Below, one piece after another: positions 1 to 5,531 of a stretch of 8,389 bases of DNA. The notes under the pieces were generated by a model that was not told the DNA's origin, made no database searches, and was given only the letters and a program-made list of their open reading frames with translations. Within the stretch, counting starts at the first letter, position 1, and each line of letters begins with the position of its first letter. Origin of the DNA: an uncultured Oscillospiraceae bacterium (lineage in GTDB: Bacteria > Bacillota > Clostridia > UBA1381). Both the position numbers and the translations under genes were made by a program. The stretch covers positions 1-8,389 of the forward strand of contig CAMCPC010000041.1 of NCBI GenBank assembly GCA_945876665.1. The letters run 5' to 3'.

Positions 1-23
1 TCAGCAAGAAAATCATTATCCAT
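1..23 (-). CDS. Start of an unidentified gene running off the left edge (partial)
   Basis: Only seven full codons are visible, reading M-D-N-D-F-L-A from an ATG at 23-21; the next codon is cut by the edge and is D or E. A purine-rich AGCAGGG (minus strand, 37-31) lies 7 bases upstream and can serve as a ribosome binding site. The stop codon of the 32-codon ORF 137-39 lies 15 bases upstream, so translation of the two may be coupled. The long leader starting at the promoter 444-416 would serve this gene. Too little protein is visible to assign a family. That it is a real gene is inferred from the promoter, the ribosome binding site and the spacing. Confidence 0.35.
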
Positions 24-38
24 AATATAACCCTGCTA

Positions 39-137
39 TTATTTTGTTGCGCGGTAGGAGGCGGTTAATATAGTGTTGATCTTAAAACTGTATGTTACTA
101 TGTATTCTGAAAAATAAATTAAATTTACAAATAACAC
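39..137 (-). CDS. Small ORF of 32 codons in the leader of the leftward gene
   Basis: A GTG start at 137-135 is preceded at 8 bases by a full AGGAGG (minus strand, 151-146), one of the best ribosome binding sites in the window. The frame stays open for 32 codons and ends with TAA at 41-39. The peptide begins M-L-F-V-N-L-I-Y-F and ends A-S-Y-R-A-T-K; its first half is hydrophobic with several Tyr and Phe, and its end is basic. I do not recognise it. It could be a translated leader peptide controlling the next gene, whose ATG is only 15 bases beyond the stop, or a small membrane-associated protein. An in-frame TTG two codons earlier is too close to the ribosome binding site to be preferred. The strong AGGAGG argues that it is translated; the short length leaves doubt. 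Confidence 0.4.
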   Translation of the reverse strand: MLFVNLIYFSEYIVTYSFKINTILTASYRATK

Positions 138-200
138 AAGCAACACCTCCTCTCCAAAAAAATATGCTCCAACCGCAAAACCTCTTTTCCTCCTTTAAGT

Positions 201-232
201 TCAAAAAAACACCGTCAAATACTGACCGTGTT
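201..232 (-). terminator. Intrinsic-terminator-like hairpin inside the leader
   Basis: On the minus strand AACAC-G-GTCA (232-223) can pair with TGAC-G-GTGTT (218-209) around a short four-base loop. The stem has one G-G mismatch in the middle and is followed at once by a run of seven T. This is the form of a Rho-independent terminator. It lies after the promoter 444-416 and before the small ORF at 137, so it would stop transcripts early unless overridden. The plus-strand reading is also a hairpin but lacks a T run on that side. Confidence 0.45.
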
Positions 233-395
233 TACTTCTCCGTGCTATTCATTTTTAAAAGGGCATAATACACCCTTTACACAATCTCCTTTAATTACTT
301 TACGCTTTGTAGCGCACAAAACTTAAACAACGTTAACCTCATTAGACAAGGTTATAGAACTTCTTTAGTTAAAAAATTACTTCATATAATTGATT

Positions 396-408
396 GCCAT
401 TTAATGGC
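396..408. promoter_or_regulatory. 13-bp palindrome at the presumed transcription start, candidate operator
   Basis: GCCATT-T-AATGGC is a perfect inverted repeat with one central base. It begins about 8 bases downstream of the -10 box of the leftward promoter, at the expected first transcribed base. A repressor bound there would block initiation; alternatively it forms a small hairpin at the 5' end of the RNA. Which of these applies cannot be told from the sequence. Confidence 0.35.
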
Positions 409-415
409 TATTATT

Positions 416-444
416 AGTATATCATATTTCTGCGCAAAAGTCAA
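416..444 (-). promoter_or_regulatory. Strong sigma-A type promoter reading leftward
   Basis: TTGACT (444-439) and TATACT (421-416) are separated by exactly 17 bases, close to the consensus for the housekeeping sigma factor. The predicted start is near 409. It drives the structured leader, the 32-codon ORF and the gene that leaves the window on the left. The outer edge of the insertion sequence is only 36 bases upstream of the -35 box. Confidence 0.65.
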
Positions 445-480
445 TCACATTTTCTAATATTATTTCTAAATTGATACCAA

Positions 481-508
481 GGTGAATTCCCAAAGTAAAT
501 TCCACAGT
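481..508 (+). repeat. Left terminal inverted repeat of the IS
   Basis: This 28-bp end matches the inverted right end at all positions except 503 (C here, T there). It continues into a near-perfect palindrome: AAATTCCAC (497-505) and GTGGAATTT (507-515) around one A. Confidence 0.85.
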
Positions 509-519
509 GGAATTTTAAG

Positions 520-567
520 TAGAATTTAGTCTGGGAAAGAAAAAGTGGTAGAATTTAGTCTGGGAAA
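520..567 (+). repeat. Two direct copies of a 19-bp subterminal repeat in the IS
   Basis: TAGAATTTAGTCTGGGAAA occurs at 520-538 and again at 549-567, identical over 19 bp with a period of 29. A third copy with one change lies behind the transposase (1791-1809), and two degenerate inverted copies lie near the right end (1924-1944 and about 1900-1921). The second copy runs into the ribosome binding site of the transposase. Repeats in these places are typical of transposase binding sites, and a bound transposase could repress its own gene. That role is inferred. Confidence 0.6.
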
Positions 568-582
568 AGGAGGAACCAGACA

Positions 583-1773
583 ATGACCAACAAAAAGAAA
601 AACAAACACATGACGCTCGATGATCGAATCGAAATCCAAGAATGTCTGAACAAAGGAATGACATTTAAGGCAATCGGGCAAAGAGTAGGCAAAGATCAAA
701 CCACAATTTCCAAAGAAGTGAAATTGCACGCTCACACCTACACGAATAGTTTTACCAAAACGGACGAATGTTGTCCCAAATTATTGAAAGCTCCGTTTGT
801 GTGTAATGGATGTCCAAAGAGAAACCACAGCAACTGCAGCTATCCTCGTAGAAGTTACCATGCTAAAACAGCCCAAAAAGAATACGAGTCTGTATTAGTC
901 GAATCGAGGGAAGGAATACCTCTTACAAAGGAAGAATTCTACAAGACCGAACAGATCATATCTTCAGCGGTAAAATCCGGACAAAACATTTACCATGCCA
1001 TACAGGCGAATAATCTCTCCGTCTCGAAATCAACGGTATACCGCCATATTGAATCTGGATATTACACCATATCCAAAATTGATCTGCCACGAGCTGCTAA
1101 ATTCAAGCCAAGAAAAAAAGCCAAAGGTGAGTATGTTCCAAAAGGCGTTAAAGTTGGCAGGAGTTTTGAGGATTTCCTTCTGTATCTTGAAGAAAATCCC
1201 CATACCAACTACGTTGAAATGGATACCGTTATCGGAAGAATTGGCGGAAAAGTAATTATGACCTTTCAATTTGTAAACGTAGATTTTATGTTTGGCTTAC
1301 TGCTCGATAACAAGACCGCTGCCGAGGCAGCGCGGAAAATCCGTTTACTGAAAGAAAAACTACGCTCTGCCGATTTTCGTTTTGCAGATGCTTTTCCCGT
1401 CCTTCTGACGGATAACGGCGGCGAATTCAGCGATGTTTCATCTTTTGAGAATGGATTAGATGAACAACCGGAAACCCGTATGTTTTTCTGCGATCCCAAT
1501 GCGCCATACCAAAAGCCGCACGTCGAAAACAACCATACTTTGTTTCGAGGAATCGTTGAATCAGGTACTTCTTTTGATAACTTCACGCAGGAAAACGTCA
1601 ACCTCATCTTTTCTCACATTAACGGCGTGAAAAGAAAGCAATTTAACGGCAAAAGTTCTTATGATATGTTTACATTTACATATTCCATAGAACTTGCAGA
1701 GGCTTTGGGTATTTCTTTTGTCTCACCTAAAGATGTCATTCAAACCTCAAAATTGTTAAAGCTTTTTTCTTAA
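583..1773 (+). CDS. IS30-family DDE transposase
   Basis: The 396-residue protein cuts and rejoins the element's ends. The N-terminus (about 10-48) is the helix-turn-helix typical of IS30, with M-T-L-D-D-R-I-E-I-Q, then A-I-G-Q-R-V-G-K and T-I-S-K-E-V. A Cys cluster follows (C63, C64, C74, C77, C85) that may bind zinc. The catalytic core has D214 in V-E-M-D-T, D277 in L-T-D-N-G-G-E-F and E315 in H-V-E-N-N-H, with the family motif F-F-C-D-P-N-A-P-Y-Q-K before the Glu. The gap between the second Asp and the Glu is a few residues longer than in IS30 itself. The start is supported by AGGAGG at 568-573, 9 bases ahead of the ATG. No frameshift or stop interrupts it, so the enzyme is probably active. 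The TAA stop overlaps the start of an internal copy of the IS left end. Confidence 0.92.
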   Translation: MTNKKKNKHMTLDDRIEIQECLNKGMTFKAIGQRVGKDQTTISKEVKLHAHTYTNSFTKTDECCPKLLKAPFVCNGCPKRNHSNCSYPRRSYHAKTAQKEYESVLVESREGIPLTKEEFYKTEQIISSAVKSGQNIYHAIQANNLSVSKSTVYRHIESGYYTISKIDLPRAAKFKPRKKAKGEYVPKGVKVGRSFEDFLLYLEENPHTNYVEMDTVIGRIGGKVIMTFQFVNVDFMFGLLLDNKTAAEAARKIRLLKEKLRSADFRFADAFPVLLTDNGGEFSDVSSFENGLDEQPETRMFFCDPNAPYQKPHVENNHTLFRGIVESGTSFDNFTQENVNLIFSHINGVKRKQFNGKSSYDMFTFTYSIELAEALGISFVSPKDVIQTSKLLKLFS

Positions 1774-1969
1774 AGTAAATTCTACCATAGTGGAATTTAG
1801 TCTGGGAAACATACCTCTCAGGCTTTTTTGGCTTGTCCTTTTTTATCTTTTTTGCTCGAATTTCGTTTCATTTTCGCTCTTTCTTCGCTTTTTCTTCGCT
1901 TTTCCTATATTAAATTCCGCTTATTTCTCATACTAAATTCCACCGATTTCCAACTGTAGAATTTACTTT
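1772..1969. repeat. 198-bp unit bounded by perfect 14-bp inverted repeats inside the IS right end
   Basis: AAAGTAAATTCTAC at 1772-1785 is the exact inverse of 1956-1969. The left boundary continues as a near copy of the left end of the IS itself: AAAGTAAATTC, a GTGGAATTT and the GAATTTAGTCTGGGAAA repeat follow in the same order as at 492-538, but about 9 bases shorter. The interior is non-coding and T-rich on the plus strand, with an 11-bp tandem TTCTTCGCTTT at 1881-1902. It resembles a MITE or the remnant of a nested or tandem copy of the same IS. Confidence 0.5.
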
Positions 1970-1980
1970 GGGAATTCACC
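1953..1980 (-). repeat. Right terminal inverted repeat of the IS
   Basis: Inverted copy of 481-508 with one mismatch in 28. Its outermost bases, read on the minus strand as GGTGA, complete the last Trp codon of the aminopeptidase gene and provide its TGA stop (1978-1976). Confidence 0.85.
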
Positions 1981-3244
1981 ATTCCAAATTGCTTTCATAA
2001 AATGTCTTTACAAAGTTAATCATATATGTCGTATCCTTACTTCCTGCCGTTTCATAGGCAGAGTGCATGGCAAGCTGCGCAAGACCTATATCAGCAGTAT
2101 TCAAAGACACCTTTTCATTTGACAGATTGCCCAGCGTTGAGCCGCCGGGGATGTCACTCCTGTTGGCATACAGCTGATACGGCACCTCCGCTTTTTCGCA
2201 CACGTATTTGACAACCGCTTCCGAAACAGCGTCCGTTGTATATCGCTGATTTGCGTTATACTTTATAACAATACCGCCGTTCATATATACGCGGTTAGCG
2301 CTGTCAGACTTGTCGGCATGATTAGGGTGAACGGCATGGGCATTGTCACAGGACAGCATAAAGCTCTGCGCCACTGCCCTCTTATAATCTTCTTCATCAC
2401 CGCCAAGAGCAGCATTTATTCTCTCTAAGGTATCACGCAGAAATCCCGATTTCGCGCCCTGCTTTGTTCCGCTGCCGACCTCCTCATTATCAAAGGCGGC
2501 AAACACTGATATTGCGTTCTCACTTTCCGAATCAAGAAATCCCTCAAGAGTAGTATAAACGCACTGCAAATCATCTATTCTCGGCGCAGAAAAATACTCG
2601 TTATCCGTACCGGTTACCGTTCCTCTCATACGATTATACAGCGACAAGTCAAAGCCCTTTATATCGTCCTTTTTAACACCCGCGTTTTCGGCGACAATAT
2701 CTATAAGCGCGCCGTCTTTTCCGCCGGCAAGCGGACACATATCACGCTTTACATTAAACTCATAACCCTTGTTTATATCCCTGCTCATATGGATTGCAAG
2801 ATTGGGAATCATAAGCAGATCGCGGTCAATATTTACAAGGCGCGTCTGTACCTTTCCGTCTTTGACCGTCACCACGCGTCCGCTGACGGACAGTGGTCTG
2901 TCAAGCCATGAGGACATTATCATTCCGCCGTAGCCCTCAACACTGAGCTTTACCATATTTTCAGCTGATATTTCAAAATTGCTTTTCAGCTTGAAGCATG
3001 GCGAGTCCGTATGTGACGCGCATATCAGAAATGATTTATAATTCTTTTCGGGAACTTTAAATGCGATAACAGACGAATAATTACGCACAACGTAATATTT
3101 TCCGCCCTCATTTATTGTCCATCTGCCGTCCTCGCAAAGCTCCGTAAACCCTTCGCCCTCAAGTCTTTCCCTTACCGACTTAACCGCATGATAGCAGTCT
3201 GTGCTTTTTTCAATAAATTCTATTAATTTCTGTGTATTTTCCAA
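1976..3244 (-). CDS. apeB: M18 family aminopeptidase
   Basis: A 422-residue zinc aminopeptidase of the aspartyl aminopeptidase family, which removes N-terminal residues from peptides in the cytoplasm. The family residues are present in order: H78 and D80 in A-S-H-T-D-S-P, D225 in P-R-I-D-D-L-Q, E254 and E255 in D-N-E-E-V-G-S, D300 in S-C-D-N-A-H-A-V-H-P-N-H, and H394 in L-A-M-H-S. These are the expected metal ligands and catalytic acids, so it should be active. Translation starts at a TTG (3244-3242), with AGAAGG (3258-3253) 8 bases upstream; that site overlaps the stop of the preceding lipoprotein gene, and only 12 bases separate the two. No later ATG fits the family N-terminus. The last Trp codon is completed, and the stop provided, by the end of the insertion sequence, so the natural C-terminal tail is unknown. 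The length is close to normal, so any loss is small. Confidence 0.92.
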   Translation of the reverse strand: MENTQKLIEFIEKSTDCYHAVKSVRERLEGEGFTELCEDGRWTINEGGKYYVVRNYSSVIAFKVPEKNYKSFLICASHTDSPCFKLKSNFEISAENMVKLSVEGYGGMIMSSWLDRPLSVSGRVVTVKDGKVQTRLVNIDRDLLMIPNLAIHMSRDINKGYEFNVKRDMCPLAGGKDGALIDIVAENAGVKKDDIKGFDLSLYNRMRGTVTGTDNEYFSAPRIDDLQCVYTTLEGFLDSESENAISVFAAFDNEEVGSGTKQGAKSGFLRDTLERINAALGGDEEDYKRAVAQSFMLSCDNAHAVHPNHADKSDSANRVYMNGGIVIKYNANQRYTTDAVSEAVVKYVCEKAEVPYQLYANRSDIPGGSTLGNLSNEKVSLNTADIGLAQLAMHSAYETAGSKDTTYMINFVKTFYESNLEW

Positions 3245-3256
3245 AGTCTGTACCTT

Positions 3257-5170
3257 CTATTCAAATTTAATTTTTCCTCCGGACGCACTACATTTAACAG
3301 GTGTGCCGCGTCGCTTCTGTCCGTATATATCCGTCATTTCGTATTCAAATATATATTCGCCGTCACCTATATTGCCTTCACTTACGCCGCTGCCAAGCTT
3401 CATTCCGACAGAACCCATTACATATTCTGTCTTTTTATGCTCCTCGTCATACACCGCAAGCACAGGTGTAATACGGTCAAACATTCCAAGCTTACGAACA
3501 GGGCTGCTCACCATGCCGTTTTCTTCAGCGCCAGACCAGACGCCTATTATGTCATAATCATTCCTGTCACGGTCATACTGCACGCGCACACTGCTTCTGA
3601 CGCCGTTCAGAACAACCGGTATCGCATACAGGTCATAATCCTCGTAGCTTCTTACAAGGCGCATGGTAACGTTTTTGCTTGCAAGGCGCGGCATACGTCC
3701 GCTGAAATTATCCTTGAATATGCCGCCCTCCCAGTTGGTTTCGAGGTCTTTGTACTTGCCTATAAACACATATTTACCGCTTTTGCTGTCAGCCTTATAC
3801 AGGTTAATCGACACATCGGAGAACAAATCCATATTACCCGCAATATTCAGTTCATATGAATTTCCGTCAAGAATTGTAGCATACTCAAGCCATGACATAT
3901 CGTCATTATAGGTAGTCCATGCCCATGATGAGGTATAGTCGGCAGTATTTGCCGTTTTGTCCTCAACGGAGCAGTTTATACATATCTTGCGCAGAAATTC
4001 CTTATACTTATTGCTTGCGGCAATATCCATGTATTGCTGAAGCTGGTCATTATCCGCGTAAAGAGGATAGTATACGCCCAGTCCTGTAGAATTCTTCTGA
4101 CGCTCGCCGCACACTCTGTAAATCACTGTTTCATTAAGCGCTTCTATGAGCATATCGGCAGTATTTCCCACATAATCTCTTATTTTCAGCGCTGTATCAC
4201 CGAGGTCAACAAGGTTTGAATATCCCTCATCCGCAGTTGCGCCGCCGTATATATGAACAGCGCTTAACGCCTTTGACATATTTATATAGTCAGGCATTGA
4301 ATCCGTTGAAGTAAGCATATCACCTGCCATACCGTCAAATGCCTGATTAAGCGCGGATACCTTGGACATATCCGCCACCGACATTGCCGCGTCTGCCGCG
4401 CTGCCGTTTTTCACACATCTGCTGTAATATTTATCACATATTGCTTTACATATTTCACCCGCATCAGATGAAGGATTGTCACATACATACTGCAGCGCGC
4501 CCTCGTAATCCCAATCGCCCGCACCCTGAACATCCTGCGGCGCAACAAGGTAATCGGCATATGTCGAAAGAGCCGATGCGGTTTCAAGACTTCCCATAAG
4601 AGATGCGTCAAGTCCGACAATGTCAAAACTCTTGCCTGCAAGACTCATTGCGTACGATATTTCCTCAAGATTAAGGCAGTCGTTGTCATTCAGTTCGTCA
4701 TATGCCATACCGTACATACTGCCGCCGCCTGCGCCCGACAGAATAAGCATATAATTATCGGACTTATAATTTGACGTTCCCCATGTAAGGAAATCGGCAA
4801 GAGTATTATAATCTCCCATATTTGCCGCAATAGCCTGATCAGCAAGATAAAGAGTATCCTTTCCCGCCTCAAAACGCTGTGTGTAATCGCTGTATATACC
4901 CTTTTTATGCCACTCACTGCTGCCGCCTGTCTGTACTATAACGTTTACATTTTCAGGATAATCAACGTTCATTATGTCGTCCAGCTTTTTTGAAGCTGTG
5001 CCGTTCAGACTTTCTTCACTTCCGCCGCACATATACACAAGCACTGTCCACGTTCTGCCCGTCGGCGGAAGTTTGTCAGTCTGCTGTTCATATACAACCC
5101 TTCCCGAGGAACATGATGCAAGCATTATCGCCATAATGGCGGCGGCAATGATAAGAGTCATCCTTTTCAT
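3257..5170 (-). CDS. Clostripain-family (C11) lipoprotein lacking both catalytic residues
   Basis: The 637-residue protein starts with a lipoprotein signal peptide: basic M-K-R, a hydrophobic stretch, then the lipobox L-A-S-C with C20 as the lipidated residue. It should be anchored to the outer face of the membrane. Residues about 40-395 follow the clostripain fold: T-W-T-V-L-V-Y-M-C-G near 40, then the N-V-I-V-Q-T-G-G strand, then L-I-L-S-G-A-G-G-G at 142-150, G-L-D-A-S-L-M-G-S-L-E-T at 186-197, and G-L-G-V-Y-Y-P-L near 363. In active members the first of the two core motifs reads D-H-G and the second D-A-C; here they have A147 for His and S190 for Cys. Residues about 405-637 look beta-rich and I assign no family. 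The ATG is preceded by AGGAGGT at 7 bases. It is followed at 12 bases by the aminopeptidase gene. A binding, scaffold or regulatory role is likelier than proteolysis. Confidence 0.85.
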   Translation of the reverse strand: MKRMTLIIAAAIMAIMLASCSSGRVVYEQQTDKLPPTGRTWTVLVYMCGGSEESLNGTASKKLDDIMNVDYPENVNVIVQTGGSSEWHKKGIYSDYTQRFEAGKDTLYLADQAIAANMGDYNTLADFLTWGTSNYKSDNYMLILSGAGGGSMYGMAYDELNDNDCLNLEEISYAMSLAGKSFDIVGLDASLMGSLETASALSTYADYLVAPQDVQGAGDWDYEGALQYVCDNPSSDAGEICKAICDKYYSRCVKNGSAADAAMSVADMSKVSALNQAFDGMAGDMLTSTDSMPDYINMSKALSAVHIYGGATADEGYSNLVDLGDTALKIRDYVGNTADMLIEALNETVIYRVCGERQKNSTGLGVYYPLYADNDQLQQYMDIAASNKYKEFLRKICINCSVEDKTANTADYTSSWAWTTYNDDMSWLEYATILDGNSYELNIAGNMDLFSDVSINLYKADSKSGKYVFIGKYKDLETNWEGGIFKDNFSGRMPRLASKNVTMRLVRSYEDYDLYAIPVVLNGVRSSVRVQYDRDRNDYDIIGVWSGAEENGMVSSPVRKLGMFDRITPVLAVYDEEHKKTEYVMGSVGMKLGSGVSEGNIGDGEYIFEYEMTDIYGQKRRGTPVKCSASGGKIKFE

Positions 5171-5205
5171 TTGTATTACCTCCTGATTTTATCATATGTT
5201 ATATG

Positions 5206-5248
5206 AAAAAAAGGTGCTGTATTGCCATTACCAATACAACACCTTTTT
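5206..5248 (-). terminator. Intrinsic terminator after the ferredoxin gene
   Basis: AAAAAGGTG (5208-5216) pairs with CACCTTTTT (5240-5248) and TGTATTG (5218-5224) with CAATACA (5232-5238), leaving one C/A mismatch and a 7-base loop. Read on the minus strand the hairpin ends in a run of T, and it lies just beyond the ferredoxin stop codon. On the plus strand it also has T residues, so it may work both ways. It lies only about 20 bases before the ribosome binding site of the lipoprotein gene; I find no clear promoter in that gap, so some read-through may feed that gene. Confidence 0.75.
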
Positions 5249-5261
5249 ATCCCGATATTAC

Positions 5262-5432
5262 TTACGCCTGTGCAGGAGCACCTACAGGGCATGTGCCGGC
5301 GCATGCGCCGCATTCGATACATGTATCTGCATCGATAACGTACTTACCGTCACCCTCTGTAATAGCGCTTACAGGACATTCTGCAGCACATGCGCCGCAT
5401 GCGATGCATTCGTCAGAAATTGCAAATGCCAT
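5262..5432 (-). CDS. 2[4Fe-4S] ferredoxin, clostridial type
   Basis: A 56-residue soluble electron carrier. Two copies of the C-x2-C-x2-C-x3-C motif are present: C9, C12, C15, C19 and C38, C41, C44, C48, each followed by Pro. The sequence starts M-A-F-A-I-S-D-E-C-I and the two halves resemble each other, as in the small ferredoxins of Clostridium. Each half binds one [4Fe-4S] cluster, with Cys contributed by both halves. It would carry low-potential electrons in fermentation or hydrogenase-type reactions; the partner is not encoded nearby. AAGGAGGTG lies 7 bases upstream of the ATG. The gene has its own promoter (5514-5486) and terminator (5248-5206), so it is a single-gene transcript. Confidence 0.95.
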   Translation of the reverse strand: MAFAISDECIACGACAAECPVSAITEGDGKYVIDADTCIECGACAGTCPVGAPAQA

Positions 5433-5485
5433 TTTGATACACCTCCTTATTTCGATTACGTCCTCACTGAACGTTTATCAATATG

Positions 5486-5514
5486 ATTATAACACGAAAA
5501 CCCTTATACTTCAA
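5486..5514 (-). promoter_or_regulatory. Promoter of the ferredoxin gene
   Basis: TTGAAG (5514-5509) and a perfect TATAAT (5491-5486) are 17 bases apart. The predicted start near 5479 leaves a leader of about 47 bases before the ATG. It lies just downstream of the ricT stop codon; no intrinsic terminator for ricT is visible between them. Confidence 0.75.
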
Positions 5515-5531
5515 TAGTTTTTACAAATATT

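Larger units (their letters stand above)
138..415 (-). promoter_or_regulatory. Structured leader region, possible attenuator
   Basis: This stretch holds no long ORF on either strand, but it lies between a strong minus-strand promoter and a translated small ORF and is full of RNA structure when read leftward. In order of transcription there is a 13-bp palindrome (408-396), a TAACCT/AGGTTA stem (354-334), a perfect 6-bp AAAGGG/CCCTTT stem with a 9-base loop (278-258), and a terminator-like hairpin followed by seven T (232-209, tail 208-202). Two very short reading frames occur: a 15-codon one from ATG at 342 to TAA at 295, without a clear ribosome binding site, and a TTG-started one that overlaps the AAAGGG stem. 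Position and layout suggest control by premature termination. I could not match it to a known riboswitch class. Confidence 0.4.
481..1980 (+). mobile_element. Complete IS30-family insertion sequence, 1500 bp
   Basis: Both ends begin GGTGAATTCCCAAAGTAAAT when read inward. The terminal inverted repeats (481-508 and 1980-1953) agree at 27 of 28 positions. Between them lies one full-length DDE transposase gene in the plus direction. Outside that gene the element carries 102 bp on the left and 207 bp on the right, rich in repeats built on TAAATTC and GAATTTAGTCTGGGAAA. The family call rests on the transposase. IS30 elements usually make a short direct repeat of the target, but the bases next to the ends (CCAA on the left, ATTC on the right) do not match. 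The right end fuses to the last codon of the aminopeptidase gene. Confidence 0.85.

Noticed and set aside
138..415. Leader as a known riboswitch (T-box, SAM, TPP, cobalamin)
   Set aside because: I could not find the conserved core sequences of these classes by eye; it remains an unclassified structured leader.
471..499. TTGATA at 471-476 as an outward promoter element creating transposase transcription from flanking DNA
   Set aside because: No acceptable -10 box lies 16-18 bases downstream.
1030..1607. Open frames on the minus strand opposite the transposase gene
   Set aside because: They overlap a complete DDE transposase with a full set of family motifs, have no ribosome binding sites and resemble no protein; they are shadows of the coding strand.
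1881..1903. TTCTTCGCTTT tandem as a CRISPR or iteron array
   Set aside because: Only two copies of an 11-bp unit without spacers; it is a simple local duplication in a T-rich stretch.
3201..4219. Plus-strand open frames opposite the lipoprotein gene
   Set aside because: The minus strand carries a continuous 637-codon gene with signal peptide, ribosome binding site and family motifs; the plus-strand frames have none of these.
5196..5517. Two plus-strand open frames of about 100 codons over the ferredoxin locus
   Set aside because: They lie opposite the ferredoxin gene, are Cys- and His-rich only because they mirror its codons, and run through the terminator hairpin.
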